Source: Paraburkholderia sp. BL23I1N1
GTDB taxonomy: Bacteria; Pseudomonadota; Gammaproteobacteria; Burkholderiales; Burkholderiaceae
Direction of reading: 5' to 3'
Assembly (NCBI RefSeq): GCF_003610295.1
Contig: NZ_RAPV01000001.1
Coordinates: 4,154,001 to 4,218,000 of the forward strand
Length of the DNA: 64,000 nucleotides
A model generated the notes under the pieces. It did no database searches. It had not been told where the DNA came from and worked only from the letters and a program-made list of their open reading frames with translations. A program made the position numbers and the translations under genes. Below, one piece after another: positions 52,314 to 62,750 of the stretch; positions within the stretch are counted from its first letter, which is position 1; every line of letters starts with the position of its first letter.

Positions 52314-52328
52314 TGGCACGCTTGCTGC
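52314..52328 (+). promoter_or_regulatory. Sigma-54 promoter of the exopolysaccharide operon
   Basis: TTGGCACGCTTGCTGC matches the consensus TTGGCACG-N4-TTGC with one mismatch and has GG-N10-GC spacing. Transcription would start near 52340 and leave an unusually long leader of about 445 nt before the first gene. No other convincing promoter is visible in the 51845-52785 gap. Confidence 0.65.
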
Positions 52329-52660
52329 TTTAAAGGTTGCGCAGCACACAACACAGACAACACAAGCAGTAAGTGGTTTTGAAGTTCGAGTCAACGACTG
52401 GCCTGGTCGGGGGTTATCAGGTCAGTCACCTCAACGCACATGCGATCTGATCTTTTGTTCGGATCTCTTCGTGGCGGCGTTTTGCCTGAGGACCCAGGTT
52501 AGACGGGTGCGAGCGGCTTGCAGTCCATCCCCCAACGTTGTTCAGGAACGTCCAGCCGTCTGGCTTTGCGCTGGATGAGTGAAGTCCGGATTGCTTTGCT
52601 TTGCATTGCGCGCCTCTTCGCGTGCCGGGGCAGTGTTGTGGCGTGAAGAGCGTGGTGGTT

Positions 52661-52708
52661 GAAGAGCGAGATGAAGAGCGAGATGAAGTGCGAGATGAAG
52701 TGCGAGAG
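52661..52708. repeat. 12-bp tandem repeats in the exopolysaccharide leader
   Basis: GAAGAGCGAGAT occurs twice, followed by GAAGTGCGAGAT and a last copy with a variant end, giving four contiguous units. They lie between the sigma-54 promoter and the first gene, in the presumed untranslated leader. Confidence 0.8.
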
Positions 52709-52785
52709 ACATGAGCCGCTAAAGCGAACATAAGTTGAGCAGCTCGACAAGCACGTTTGGCGTGAGAGACCAGCGCGGGATAAGA

Positions 52786-54201
52786 ATGGATACAGCGAAT
52801 TTTGAGCTGCAAAGAAGAACGATTCCGGGGTTGCAGAGCCTGATCGCGCGCTCGGTCGACGTGATGCTTGTCGTCCTTGGGGCGTTGGCTGCATCGCAAG
52901 TGCGATTTGAAGATATTACGCAAAGCCGTATCGATACCGCGTTCGTTGCGTTTGCAGCGGCTTTTACGCTGGTTCTATTCCCCGTTTTCGGCGTCTACGC
53001 CTCATGGCGCGGGCGGGCAATGTTGCGCATGGCCGGCCAGGTATCGCTGGCGTGGTTCGTGGTGCAAGGCTGTGGTCTCGTGTTGATGTTCTCGCTGCAT
53101 CGCACGGATTTCATCTCGCGTCTCTGGTTTGCCTATTGGATGGCAATGACGGGCGGCGCGCTGATTGTTTCGCGTCTGGCTGTGCACGCCGTGCTCGCAC
53201 GCGTTCGCCACGCAGGGATGAATCTTCGCCGGGTTGCAGTGGTGGGATGTGGGTCGCATTGCCATCAGGTCGTGCGCAATATCGAGGGCTGCACAGCTAG
53301 CGGATTTCGCGCGGTGGCGGCCTTTGATGTGCGGCCGGTGATGGGCACGATCGGTTCGGGTGTACCGGTGTACGACGATATCGCCAAGTTCGCCGCCTAC
53401 GTGAGGTCACACGATGTGCAGGAGTTGTGGCTCGCTTTGCCGCTCTCCGAGGAGCGCACGATCTCGCGCTTTGTGGCTGAGTTTCGCGACGATCTCGTGA
53501 ACGTGCGTTTTGTACCGGATATGCGCAGCGTTGCGCTGTTCGACAGCGGCATGATCGATCTGATCGGTATGCCGGCAATCAACCTGGTTGCGTCGCCGGT
53601 GCCAGCTCGCGCGCTGGTGAAGAAAGAGATCTTTGATCGCGCATTCGCTGCTTGCGCACTGGTTGCGCTTGCTCCGGTGCTGATCGCGATTGCGGTTGCC
53701 GTGAAGCTGTCTTCGCGTGGACCGGTGTTTTTCACGCAGAAGCGCAAGGGTGCGGATGGACGCATCTTCAAGATCTACAAGTTCCGCTCGATGCGTCCCC
53801 ACGCCGTCGAAACCGGCGTGGTGAAGCAGGCTACGCGAGGGGATCCGCGTATTACACGAGTGGGTGCGTTTCTCCGGCGCACCAGCCTGGATGAGTTGCC
53901 GCAGTTCTTCAATGTACTGCGCGGCGATATGTCGGTAGTAGGGCCGCGGCCTCATGCGATTGAACACGACGAGCTTTATCAGAAAGTGGTGAACGGCTAC
54001 ATCCATCGGTACCGGATCAAGCCGGGGATCACAGGATGGGCGCAGATCAACGGATTCAGAGGAGAGACAGACCAGATCGAGAAGATGCAAGGACGCGTCG
54101 AACACGATCTGTACTACCTGCGCAACTGGTCATTTGGGCTCGACATGCGGATTGTCGTGGCGACGATAGCGAAGGGCCTGGTTCATAGCAACGCGTACTG
54201 A
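52786..54201 (+). CDS. Undecaprenyl-phosphate sugar-1-phosphate transferase (WcaJ type)
   Basis: From the ATG at 52786 (GGGATAAGA upstream) the protein has 471 residues. Four or five helices are in the first 150 residues, then a nucleotide-binding-like region, a further helix, and a C-terminal bacterial sugar transferase domain ([51 protein letters not shown]). It transfers the first sugar phosphate, probably glucose or galactose, to undecaprenyl phosphate to start the repeat unit. It is the first gene of the exopolysaccharide operon. Confidence 0.93.
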   Translation: MDTANFELQRRTIPGLQSLIARSVDVMLVVLGALAASQVRFEDITQSRIDTAFVAFAAAFTLVLFPVFGVYASWRGRAMLRMAGQVSLAWFVVQGCGLVLMFSLHRTDFISRLWFAYWMAMTGGALIVSRLAVHAVLARVRHAGMNLRRVAVVGCGSHCHQVVRNIEGCTASGFRAVAAFDVRPVMGTIGSGVPVYDDIAKFAAYVRSHDVQELWLALPLSEERTISRFVAEFRDDLVNVRFVPDMRSVALFDSGMIDLIGMPAINLVASPVPARALVKKEIFDRAFAACALVALAPVLIAIAVAVKLSSRGPVFFTQKRKGADGRIFKIYKFRSMRPHAVETGVVKQATRGDPRITRVGAFLRRTSLDELPQFFNVLRGDMSVVGPRPHAIEHDELYQKVVNGYIHRYRIKPGITGWAQINGFRGETDQIEKMQGRVEHDLYYLRNWSFGLDMRIVVATIAKGLVHSNAY

Positions 54202-54223
54202 CACCTGCACATAATAAAAACAC

Positions 54224-56603
54224 ATGGCCATGAAATTACGCGGACAAGTACTCCGATCGGCACCGAACGCGCTTGCGCTTGCTGCGGCTTTAGCGTTCGC
54301 TGCTTCGGCACAAGCGGCCGACCCTGCGCTGAATGCGCTCGGGCAGGCGGGCGGTTTGGTGATTCCGTACGCGTTTGCACTACCCGAAGGGACGGTGGAG
54401 GCGCAGTACAACAACTACATTGATCCGCGCTACGGAAAGAAAGCGACGGATGCGCAGATGTATTGGGGGGCAGTGGGTTTGCTGCCTTATGTCGAGGTGT
54501 CCGGTGGGCTTGCCAATTACCCGGCCAATGTCCCGGCACCATTCAGCAATGCAGACCACTTTTTGTTTCGTCACCTGATGGGCGACGTCAAGCTCGAAGT
54601 GCCGAAGTTCTTCAAGTATCAGCCGAGTATTGCATTCGGTGTGACCGACATTGGCGGCCAGACGCATTTCTTCCGTTCGAAATACGGTGTGGTGTCGCAA
54701 GCATTTGGACCTGTGACGCTGACGGCTGGCTACGGCCAGGGAGATCGCCTCGATGGTTTGTTCGGCGGCGCACAAGTCTCGCTATGGAACACGGGGTTGT
54801 CGTTGCTCGCGGAAGACGATTCGAAGACGCCGTATGCCGGTGTGCGTTATCAGTCTCCGCGGGTTAGCTGGCTAGCGGATGCGAACGTGATTGGCACGGT
54901 CATGCGGTCGATCCGCTCAACGGATGGTGTATCGCCGCGTACGTCGTTCTCGGTGGGCATTCAGATCCCGCTGGGCAAACGCTTTAGCGGTGCGCGTTGT
55001 GCAACCGGCTTGTGCGAGGGCCCGCAAGTGCCGGCCGCCCAAACCGCGAATGCCGACGACGATGGCCCGATCCGTCTCGCCAGCCTGCAACCGCTGGACA
55101 CACGCGCCCTCGCTGGCAACAACAACGCGCTGGCCGCCGCGCCGATTACGTATGTGCCGCCACTGCAGTCGTATGCGTCTGCGATGCTGAGTGACGTGAC
55201 GGCCGCCAGGTCGTCAGATGCGCAGTCTCCCGCCATTCCGGAAGCGCTGGATACCTCTGCGCTCGACGAGATTGCCGCGCAACTGTTTGCCGCCGGCCTC
55301 GAGCGTGTGCGTGTGGGGATGAGCGGTCGCGATCTGGTGGTCGAGTACGAGAACCATCGCTACAACCAGAACGAAGCCGACGCACTCGGCATTGTGCTTG
55401 GCGTGGCGAGCGTGAATGCACCGCATGGCACCGCCAGGATTCACGTGGTTATCAAGAAGGCCAATGAGCCGTTGGGCGAAATCATTGTCGATCGTGATGC
55501 ATTTGCGCAGTTCGTTGAAGGCGGCGCGCCGGCGGCCGCAAGCGCGTCAATGACGATGCGCACGCGTCCGACCTACGACGCGGATTCGATCGCATGGCAT
55601 GGCAATGAGCACACGCATGGACTGACGCGTATCCAGATCGAGCCGATTGTCAGCTACCTGTACGGCACCGAGTACGGCAATTTCGACATCTCGCTCGGCG
55701 CCAACATTGAAGGGTTCGTGCCGCTTTGGCGTGGCGCGGAGTTGTACGCGAGCTATATCGCTCCGATCTACAACACGAAGAACATGGACCAAGGCCGCGT
55801 GTTTAGCGATTACCGCTTGCGTGGCGGCCTGAATGCAGTTGCATTGGCTCAAAGCTTCTGGATCGTGCCGCAGGTGTTCAACGTGGCATCGGTCGGCAAG
55901 TTCGATTACTCGTATGTCGGCGTGCAGAACGAAACAACCGTGTTCGTGCCGGGGCGCCCCGATCTGATTCGCCTGCGACTCGCCTATCTGCACCATGAGC
56001 CGGGTCATGACCAGTTGCCGAGCGAAAAGAATGCCGAGCTGACTTACCGTTGGGTGCAACCGTCCTGGAAGCTCTGGATCGAAGCGGGGCGTGGCGCGCT
56101 TTGTCGGCGGCGACAAGGGGCCGGTCGCAACGCTGACGCGCTGGTTCGACGACGTATCGGTGAGTGTGCACGGCGAGCATAGCGGGCAGGGCACGTTTGT
56201 GGGCGCCGCAATCAGCTTCCCGCTCACATTGCGCCAGGGGATGAAACCCGGGATCAGCCAGGTGTATGGCTCCGAAGAATTCGGGCTGGATTTCCGCACG
56301 CGGGTGGGATCGACAAATTACCTGACGGCCAATGCGGACCAGAACATGAGCTTCCCGTATAGCACGCAGCAGTACCTGTTGAATCAGGGCCGCTTTAGCG
56401 GCGAGTACTTCTCAACTCAGCTCTACCGGATGCGTGATGCGTATCTGCGTTACGGGCGGCCTGGTAATGACGGAACGAAGCCGAAGCCGCAAGTAAGTGT
56501 GCCTGCTGTATCGACGGGCGCCGCGCTTTCACATGGCGTCTGCGGCAACGGTTTGCAGGGTGTAAGCGACGGAAAGGCGTTGGTGCCGGTCAATTGTGAA
56601 TGA
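54224..56603 (+). pseudogene. YjbH-type outer membrane protein, frameshifted near the 3' end
   Basis: The gene encodes about 790 residues: a signal peptide ending SAQA and a YjbH domain (GQAGGLVIPYAFALPEGTVEAQYN...). YjbH-type proteins are outer-membrane beta-barrel or lipoprotein partners in polysaccharide secretion. The frame runs into unrelated sequence near residue 620. Removing one G from GGGG at 56086-56089 restores LWIEAGVARFVGGDKGPVAT and continues to 56603. The base composition of the tail is like its neighbours. It may be a sequencing error; otherwise the barrel lacks about 170 residues. Confidence 0.8.
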
Positions 56604-56622
56604 CTTTCTCTGGAGATAGGCG

Positions 56623-57357
56623 ATGAAGCTTCTAAACGGCGCCACGCTGCGCACGCTGCAGTTCGGATCGATGGTGCTTGCGACCAGTGCGCTGGTTGCA
56701 TGCGGTGGCGGGTCCAGTAGCGGTAGTTCGCCGGGTGCGACGGTGAGCGGTACTGCCGCTGTCGGCGCGGCGCTGGCTAACGCGAGTATCACGCTGGCTT
56801 GCAAGAACGGTTCGGGTAGCGCAACGGCTAATTCCAATGGTGCGTATTCGGCGACGTTCGCGTTTGACGGCCCTTGCACGATTACGGCGACTGGCGGCGC
56901 AGTCACGATTCACTCGCTTGCGGCCGGCGCGGGTACGTACAACGTGACGCCGCTGACGGAATTGTTGTTGGACTACATCGCGGGGCAGTTGGGTACGACC
57001 GTTAGCGGGTTGCTCGCGGGGATTACTTCCAACGCGTCGTATCAGAACGCGCTGTCGAATAGCACGGTGATTGCGAATGCTCAGGCGGCCGTCGCGAAGC
57101 TGATCAAGGACACGTACGGGATCACGCTTTCTTCCTCGTCGTTCCTGACGGTTTCGTTTACGCCGGGCGCTCCGGGTGCAGATGCGGACCTGGACACGTT
57201 GCAGACGGCTGGGGCAATTACGAGTAACGGGCAACCGGCGGCTTCGTTGGTTACGGCGGCGCAAGCGGCTGGGGCGGCAGCGCCGATTGGGAGTGGGGGG
57301 AGTGGGGCGACCGGTGGGACGGGGGGAAGTGGCGGGACAGGGACGACGGCGAAGTAG
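56623..57357 (+). CDS. Lipoprotein of the exopolysaccharide operon
   Basis: The 244-residue protein has a lipobox LVAC (Cys27) followed by GGGSSSGSS and a carboxypeptidase-regulatory-like beta-sandwich (VSGTAAVGAALANASITLACKNGSGSATANSNGAYSATF), then a helical region and a long Gly/Thr tail. GGAGATAGGCG precedes the ATG. Its place between the YjbH-type gene and the export gene suggests that it works with the outer-membrane machinery. Specific function is unknown. Confidence 0.75.
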   Translation: MKLLNGATLRTLQFGSMVLATSALVACGGGSSSGSSPGATVSGTAAVGAALANASITLACKNGSGSATANSNGAYSATFAFDGPCTITATGGAVTIHSLAAGAGTYNVTPLTELLLDYIAGQLGTTVSGLLAGITSNASYQNALSNSTVIANAQAAVAKLIKDTYGITLSSSSFLTVSFTPGAPGADADLDTLQTAGAITSNGQPAASLVTAAQAAGAAAPIGSGGSGATGGTGGSGGTGTTAK

Positions 57358-57528
57358 TGAAGAAAGGGACGAGGGGGCGCAATTGCCGCACCCTCGTTCA
57401 GTGGGATGAAGCGTTTTTCGAAGTGGCAGCGGTTGAGAGTAGGTACCGATCCAACAGAAGTAGAGGCGGTCCGACCCATTTAGAGTCTTTAAAAAAATTA
57501 GGAACGTGTGCGTCATACGAGGGAAACA

Positions 57529-58698
57529 ATGTCAATCAAGGACGGATATTCGCGCGGCGTCGCCGCTACCTTAAAAGAAAAAGCAACGCGTGCAGTGATG
57601 CTTGTGATCCTGGGCTCCACACTGGCGGGATGTGCCGCTGCGCCGGGCATGAGAATGCGACCGGCTCCGACAATCGCGGCGGCGCCCGCGGGTCCTAATG
57701 AGCCTGAGCAGCAATTCCCCGTTCCGCTGACCAGTATCGACCTGGCATTGATCGCGAAGCTTCGCCAGACCAACACGAACTCGAATGGCGAACTTGCGCC
57801 TCTGGAAGCGGCGGCGGGGTCGTACAGGATTGGAATCGGCGACGTACTGCAAATCACCGTTTGGGATCACCCGGAGATCGCTGCCGCGCTGGGCGCGCAG
57901 CCTACCTCAACGACTCGCTCCGCCGATGCGCCTTCGGGTTTCGTCGTCGACGACAAAGGCGACCTGGTTTTTCCTTTCGCGGGAAAGATCCACGTGGCGG
58001 GTTCTCGTCCGGACGAGGTACAAGCCGTTCTCGCGCGATCCTTCGAAAAATCTTTTCGTGATCCTCAAGTAACGGTTCGCATTGCGTCGTTCCGGTCGCA
58101 GCGTGTCTACATCGAAGGCGAAGTGCATGCCCCGGGCACACAGGTGATCAACGACATCCCAATGAATCTGAACGATGCCATTAGCCGCGCAGGTGGCTTT
58201 GCTGCGACAGCAGACCAGGGGCACGTCGAGCTACAGCGAAATTCCATTCACTACACCATCGATATGTCCGGAACGCGCGTCGCGACTTCGGATCTGGCGA
58301 AGATTGTGCTGCGCAACGGAGACGTCTTGCGTATTCCGCCGCGCGACGAGTTTGGCGTGTTCGTCATGGGAGAAGTCAACAGGCCAGTGACTGCCGTTCC
58401 CAAGACCACCGGCGCATTGACCTTGAGCGAGGCTTTGTCGCAGGCCGGCAGTCTGAGTTCGACATCGGCCGATGCGGGTCAGGTGTATGTGATCCGCGGA
58501 TCGCTCGACGGCAAACCGGAGGTGTTCCATCTGGACGCCAGTTCTCCCGTGGCAATGGTGCTGGCAAACGAATTTCCGCTGAAATCGAAAGACATTGTTT
58601 ATGTGGACGGGAATGGCCTGGTTCGCTTCAGCCGCGTGCTAAGCCTGCTGCTTCCTGCGCTTAATGCAGGTCTGACCGCGGCGATTGTGACCAAATGA
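57529..58698 (+). CDS. wza: Outer membrane polysaccharide export protein (Wza type)
   Basis: From the ATG at 57529 (GAGGGA upstream) the protein has 389 residues with a lipobox LAGC near residue 36. The polysaccharide-export (Poly_export) domain reads YRIGIGDVLQITVWDHPEIAA, followed by SLBB-type repeats (VYIEGEVHAPGTQVI; GVFVMGEVNRPVTAVP). It forms the outer-membrane channel. Its stop overlaps the phosphatase start by 4 bp, so export channel, phosphatase and kinase are a coupled unit. Confidence 0.95.
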   Translation: MSIKDGYSRGVAATLKEKATRAVMLVILGSTLAGCAAAPGMRMRPAPTIAAAPAGPNEPEQQFPVPLTSIDLALIAKLRQTNTNSNGELAPLEAAAGSYRIGIGDVLQITVWDHPEIAAALGAQPTSTTRSADAPSGFVVDDKGDLVFPFAGKIHVAGSRPDEVQAVLARSFEKSFRDPQVTVRIASFRSQRVYIEGEVHAPGTQVINDIPMNLNDAISRAGGFAATADQGHVELQRNSIHYTIDMSGTRVATSDLAKIVLRNGDVLRIPPRDEFGVFVMGEVNRPVTAVPKTTGALTLSEALSQAGSLSSTSADAGQVYVIRGSLDGKPEVFHLDASSPVAMVLANEFPLKSKDIVYVDGNGLVRFSRVLSLLLPALNAGLTAAIVTK

Positions 58699-59177
58699 TC
58701 AAACACATTCTTGTCGTCTGCGAAGGGAATATCTGCAGAAGTCCGATGGCCGCAGCCTTCTTGCGGTCGCAACTTCGCGACGTGGTAGTGACGTCGGCCG
58801 GACTTAACGCCCTTCTTGGCAGTCCTTCACCGGACTGCGCTCGCCAGGTCATGCGCGAGCGAGGCTTACCGATCGACAGTCACAAAGCACAGCAGATCAC
58901 GGACGCTGTCTGCACGAACGCCGAACTGATTCTGGTGATGGATAACGTTCAACGCCGCGAGGTGGAGAAGAGATTCCCGTTCGCGAAGGGCAAGGTTTTC
59001 CGGGTCGGTGAACGTGGTGACTTCGATATCGACGATCCATACCGCCAAGGGCGATCCGGATTTGAGCACTGCGCTCAAACAATAGAAACAGGAATTTCGG
59101 ACTGGGTGAAACGCCTGAATATGATCGCAGGCGGATCTGGTACGCGTCCCGCCACCGTTGATAAGAGTCGCTCATGA
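58695..59177 (+). CDS. wzb: Low-molecular-weight protein tyrosine phosphatase (Wzb type)
   Basis: The 160-residue protein has the P-loop CEGNICRS (Cys9, Arg15) and the general-acid motif DDPYR. It dephosphorylates the tyrosine-rich tail of the Wzc-type kinase encoded next, which is needed for cycling of export. It overlaps both neighbours by 4 bp (ATGA). Confidence 0.95.
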   Translation: MIKHILVVCEGNICRSPMAAAFLRSQLRDVVVTSAGLNALLGSPSPDCARQVMRERGLPIDSHKAQQITDAVCTNAELILVMDNVQRREVEKRFPFAKGKVFRVGERGDFDIDDPYRQGRSGFEHCAQTIETGISDWVKRLNMIAGGSGTRPATVDKSRS

Positions 59178-61405
59178 ATCTCATAGACACGCCACCGATG
59201 GAAGCCGTAGCGGAAGACGAAAACCGCGAGTTTTTCGATGTTCTCGACACCCTGCTCGAGAACCGCAAGATGATTGCGCTCGTTACCGCGCTGTTCCTGA
59301 TCGCCGGGATCGCGTTCGCAATACTTGCGAGGCCGGTGTACGAAGCCCGGATCATGGTCCAGGTCGAGGATAGTCCCGACGCGTCGGCCGCCAAAAGTCT
59401 CCTGGGCGACATATCGTCCATATTCGATGTCAAGTCCAGCGCCGCGGCCGAGACACAAATTTTGTCCTCCGACCTTGTGGTGACTCGCACGGTCAATAAC
59501 CTTCGGCTTTACATTCAGGCGGAGCCGATACGCTTTCCATTAATTGGCGATTTCATCGCACGGCATACCGATGGCCTCAGCACGCCTGGAATCTTCGGGT
59601 TCGGTGGCTATGCATGGGGTGATGAAAGCGTCGATGTGCCGCTGTTCAATGTCCCGAAGCGTCTGCTGGACAAGAAGTTTACATTGACCATCTTGCCGTC
59701 GGGGCGCTTTAGCATTGACGCCTGGGCGTTGGACAAGCGGCTGGAAGGTGTGGTCGGCGTCACGCAGCACGTTCGGACCGCGCAGGGTGACTTCGACATT
59801 CTCGTTGCGCGAGTGGCAGCGAATGCGGGTACGGCGTTCTCGTTGATTCGCACGTCGCCCGTCGAGGCCGTCTCCGATCTGCAAAAGATCCTCGACGCTG
59901 AGGAGAAGGTCAAGACGTCGGATGTGGTTGTCGCCACGTTGCGCGGCAATGACCCGGTTCTCGTGGCGAAGACGCTCAATGAAATCGGCACGCAGTACAT
60001 CAAGCAGAACGTCGAGCGTAAATCTGCTGAAGCGGCACAGTCTCTCGACTTTTTAAGGTCTCAGTTGCCGCAGTTAAAAGATCAACTCCGAGATGCCGAG
60101 TCGAAGCTCACGAAACTGCGTGATCAACACAAAACCGTCGACCTCACTGAGGAAGCCAAGTTGGCCCTCGCTCAGTCGGCCGATGCGAAAACACGGCTAT
60201 TGGAGCTCCAGGCGAAGCGTCAGGAGCTGGTTTCACGGTTTGCCGATACGCACCCAAGCGTGATCGCAATTGATGCTCAGATTGCATCGCTATCGTCATA
60301 TCGGGGTGACGCAGACGTTCAACTGCGAAAGTTGCCCGAACTGCAACAAGACCTGGTTCGTCTCATGCTGGACGTCAAGGTCGATACCGACTTGTATACG
60401 GGGCTGTTGGGCAATATGCAGCAGCTCGACCTGGTTCGGGCCGGCAAGGTGGGGAACGTCCGTCTGGTGGATGTCTCTGAGGTTCCGGAGATTCCTGTCT
60501 CCCCCAAGAAGCCCCTCGTGATCATCATTGCATTCACTTTCGGTTTGCTGGTGAGTTGCGGGATCGCAATTGGACGGTCGATGCTTTTCCGTGGAATCAC
60601 GGATGCCAACGACATTGAGCGCCGCCTCGGATTGGCAGTTCATGCAATTGTTCCATTGAGCCAACAGCAAAAGCGCGTCTCCTTCTTGTCAAAGAAGAGC
60701 GGAGAGTCGGAAGACTTGCTGAGCGTCGTGTTCCCCAACGACCCTGCGATTGAAAGCCTTAGGAGTCTTCGGACGGCAACGCAGTTTTCGATGCTCGATG
60801 CAAAAAACAATGTACTTCTGGTCGCAGGACCGGCACCGCATGTCGGAAAGAGTTTCATCGCAAGCAATCTTGCTGCTGTGCTAGCGGCAGGCGGCCAAAG
60901 AACACTGCTCATTGATGGCGATATACGCAAGGGACGACTGAGCGATGTGTTTCATGTTAGCCGCGAACGAGGTTTGTCCGAGTTGATATTAGGATCCACT
61001 GACATTAGCGATGCTATCCATCAAAACGTTATTCCCGGACTGGATCTGATCACCACCGGAACCCTTCCGCCGAATCCGTCTGAGCTCTTGCTGAGTAAGC
61101 GGCTTTCTCAGTTGATCCAAAAGTTGAGTGGGCTCTATGACATCGTATTGATCGATTCGGCGCCGGTGCTAGCCGTCACCGACTCGACGACGCTTGGTGC
61201 ATTCGCAGGTACCGTATTGCTAGTTGCATACTCGGGCACGACAAAGCTCGGGGAGCTTGCAGAGTCGAGGAAACGTCTGACTCAAAGCGGGATTCGCGTG
61301 AATGGCGTGATTTTCAACGGTGTCAATCCGCAACTCGGCCGGTACGGCTATGGCTCGCGTTACGGCAACTATCGCTACACCGCGTACGAATACGGGGCGA
61401 AATAG
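59174..61405 (+). CDS. wzc: Polysaccharide co-polymerase and BY-kinase (Wzc type)
   Basis: The 743-residue protein has a first transmembrane helix at residues 34-54, a periplasmic Wzz domain with long coiled coils, and a second helix near 450-470. A cytoplasmic BY-kinase follows: Walker A GPAPHVGKSF near 552, Walker A' LLIDGDIRKG and Walker B IVLIDSAPVLAVTD near 658. The last 22 residues hold seven Tyr (GRYGYGSRYGNYRYTAYEYG), the autophosphorylation cluster. It controls chain length and export. Confidence 0.95.
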   Translation: MNLIDTPPMEAVAEDENREFFDVLDTLLENRKMIALVTALFLIAGIAFAILARPVYEARIMVQVEDSPDASAAKSLLGDISSIFDVKSSAAAETQILSSDLVVTRTVNNLRLYIQAEPIRFPLIGDFIARHTDGLSTPGIFGFGGYAWGDESVDVPLFNVPKRLLDKKFTLTILPSGRFSIDAWALDKRLEGVVGVTQHVRTAQGDFDILVARVAANAGTAFSLIRTSPVEAVSDLQKILDAEEKVKTSDVVVATLRGNDPVLVAKTLNEIGTQYIKQNVERKSAEAAQSLDFLRSQLPQLKDQLRDAESKLTKLRDQHKTVDLTEEAKLALAQSADAKTRLLELQAKRQELVSRFADTHPSVIAIDAQIASLSSYRGDADVQLRKLPELQQDLVRLMLDVKVDTDLYTGLLGNMQQLDLVRAGKVGNVRLVDVSEVPEIPVSPKKPLVIIIAFTFGLLVSCGIAIGRSMLFRGITDANDIERRLGLAVHAIVPLSQQQKRVSFLSKKSGESEDLLSVVFPNDPAIESLRSLRTATQFSMLDAKNNVLLVAGPAPHVGKSFIASNLAAVLAAGGQRTLLIDGDIRKGRLSDVFHVSRERGLSELILGSTDISDAIHQNVIPGLDLITTGTLPPNPSELLLSKRLSQLIQKLSGLYDIVLIDSAPVLAVTDSTTLGAFAGTVLLVAYSGTTKLGELAESRKRLTQSGIRVNGVIFNGVNPQLGRYGYGSRYGNYRYTAYEYGAK

Positions 61406-61445
61406 TGTGTTCATGCGATGTTCCACCGCATCCTCGAGTGTGCGA

Positions 61446-62750
61446 ATGATCAAGCTTAAAGATTCTGCTATTTCGCTGGTCGGGGTGATGGCGGGCCAGG
61501 TTACGTTCTTTGCCTGCGTGACCTTCCTGGGGCGCCAGTACGGGCCGTCGCCGCTTGGGCATTTCAACGCGTTACTGGCAATCGGTACGCTCGCTGGCAC
61601 ATTATTGGCGATGCGCTATGAACTCGCATGTGTGTCGGACAACGCGGCGATGTCATTCGATGCGCTTGTCCATGCGCTCGCGGTGGCATCTGTCACGACG
61701 ATAGTAGGTGCGACCGCTGTAGTGCTGTGGGGACATTACGCCTACTGGAATGTGTGCCTATTCGCTCTCGCCTACTTCATACAGACGATAGTTGGGCATT
61801 ATTTCAACAGCCTGAGGCAATATGCATTGATTGCCCTGTCGCGCGTGCTGGTCAACCCGGTGTTTGCGGCTTACCTCGCTTTTGCACAGCACCTCCACGG
61901 CGGCTTCGACGTATTTTCCTGGTATGCAATTCTGAATGCCGTCGCGGCCGTGTGTTTCCTTAGCGGAGTATTTCTTCATGGGGCAAAGCGCGGGTACCTC
62001 CGCCGACCCAGATTGGAGTTTTTCAGAGAACACGTCCGCTACGCGAAGTTCATTCTGCCTTCAACCTTGTGTTCGTCGGTTTTGCTTTACGCGCTATCCA
62101 TCGCGATTCCTGCCTGGTACTCAACCGAGCAGGCCGGCTACTTCGCCGCCGCTTATCGATTCGGTTTTTTTCCAGTTTCGCTCATCGGGCAGAGCATCGG
62201 AGGAGTATTCCGGCGCGATGCCATTCAAGCTGTCTCTGAGAGTCAGCAAACCAGCGCGTTGAAATACGTATTCGCTTTCTATGCGCGCTGGTTGTTAGTG
62301 ATCGCTTCATGCTACGCAATTTTTGGCAGCCTTCTGTTTGGTTCCGTTATCAACATCGTGTTCGGCGGTAAATGGGATGGCGCCGTGGCGTTCTTCTACA
62401 TCATGCTTCCCTTATTCGTCTTGCAAACGATGTATGTGCCGCTATCGCAAATATTTTTGGTAACCAGGAAGCAGTTTCTGGATTTCTCAATCCAACTCGG
62501 TCTTGCCGCAAGCCTGCTGAGCACATTGTTTCTGGTGCATCTGTTCAAAATGCCAGTTCAGAAGGCCGTTGCCGATTTTTCGATGGTTGCTTCGGCGGGC
62601 TCGCTGGTCGCAATCATTCTGGTTGTCAGGGCTGCGGGTTTCGAAATCAACCCAGCCAATATCTTCGGGCTACAGAGCGGCATGCGTGGCGAACGTGGTG
62701 CCATCAGGTTGCATCTCCCGGGCGCTGTGAGCGAGGAAAAAAACCAATGA
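61446..62750 (+). CDS. Wzx-type polysaccharide flippase
   Basis: The ATG at 61446 (MIKLKDSAISLVGVMAGQVT) gives 434 residues. An ATG at 61413 or a GTG nearby are possible. There are about twelve predicted helices in the MOP/oligosaccharide flippase pattern. It should flip lipid-linked repeat units to the periplasm. It lies 40 nt after the kinase gene, and its stop overlaps the polymerase start. Confidence 0.85.
   Translation: MIKLKDSAISLVGVMAGQVTFFACVTFLGRQYGPSPLGHFNALLAIGTLAGTLLAMRYELACVSDNAAMSFDALVHALAVASVTTIVGATAVVLWGHYAYWNVCLFALAYFIQTIVGHYFNSLRQYALIALSRVLVNPVFAAYLAFAQHLHGGFDVFSWYAILNAVAAVCFLSGVFLHGAKRGYLRRPRLEFFREHVRYAKFILPSTLCSSVLLYALSIAIPAWYSTEQAGYFAAAYRFGFFPVSLIGQSIGGVFRRDAIQAVSESQQTSALKYVFAFYARWLLVIASCYAIFGSLLFGSVINIVFGGKWDGAVAFFYIMLPLFVLQTMYVPLSQIFLVTRKQFLDFSIQLGLAASLLSTLFLVHLFKMPVQKAVADFSMVASAGSLVAIILVVRAAGFEINPANIFGLQSGMRGERGAIRLHLPGAVSEEKNQ

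Noticed and set aside
52426..52923. Minus-strand frames of 131-165 codons across the exopolysaccharide leader
   Set aside because: Their Ser/Arg-rich translation results from the 12-bp repeats and they run into the transferase gene.
56632..57516. Minus-strand open frame of 294 codons
   Set aside because: It is antisense to the lipoprotein gene with its lipobox and has an extreme Arg content.
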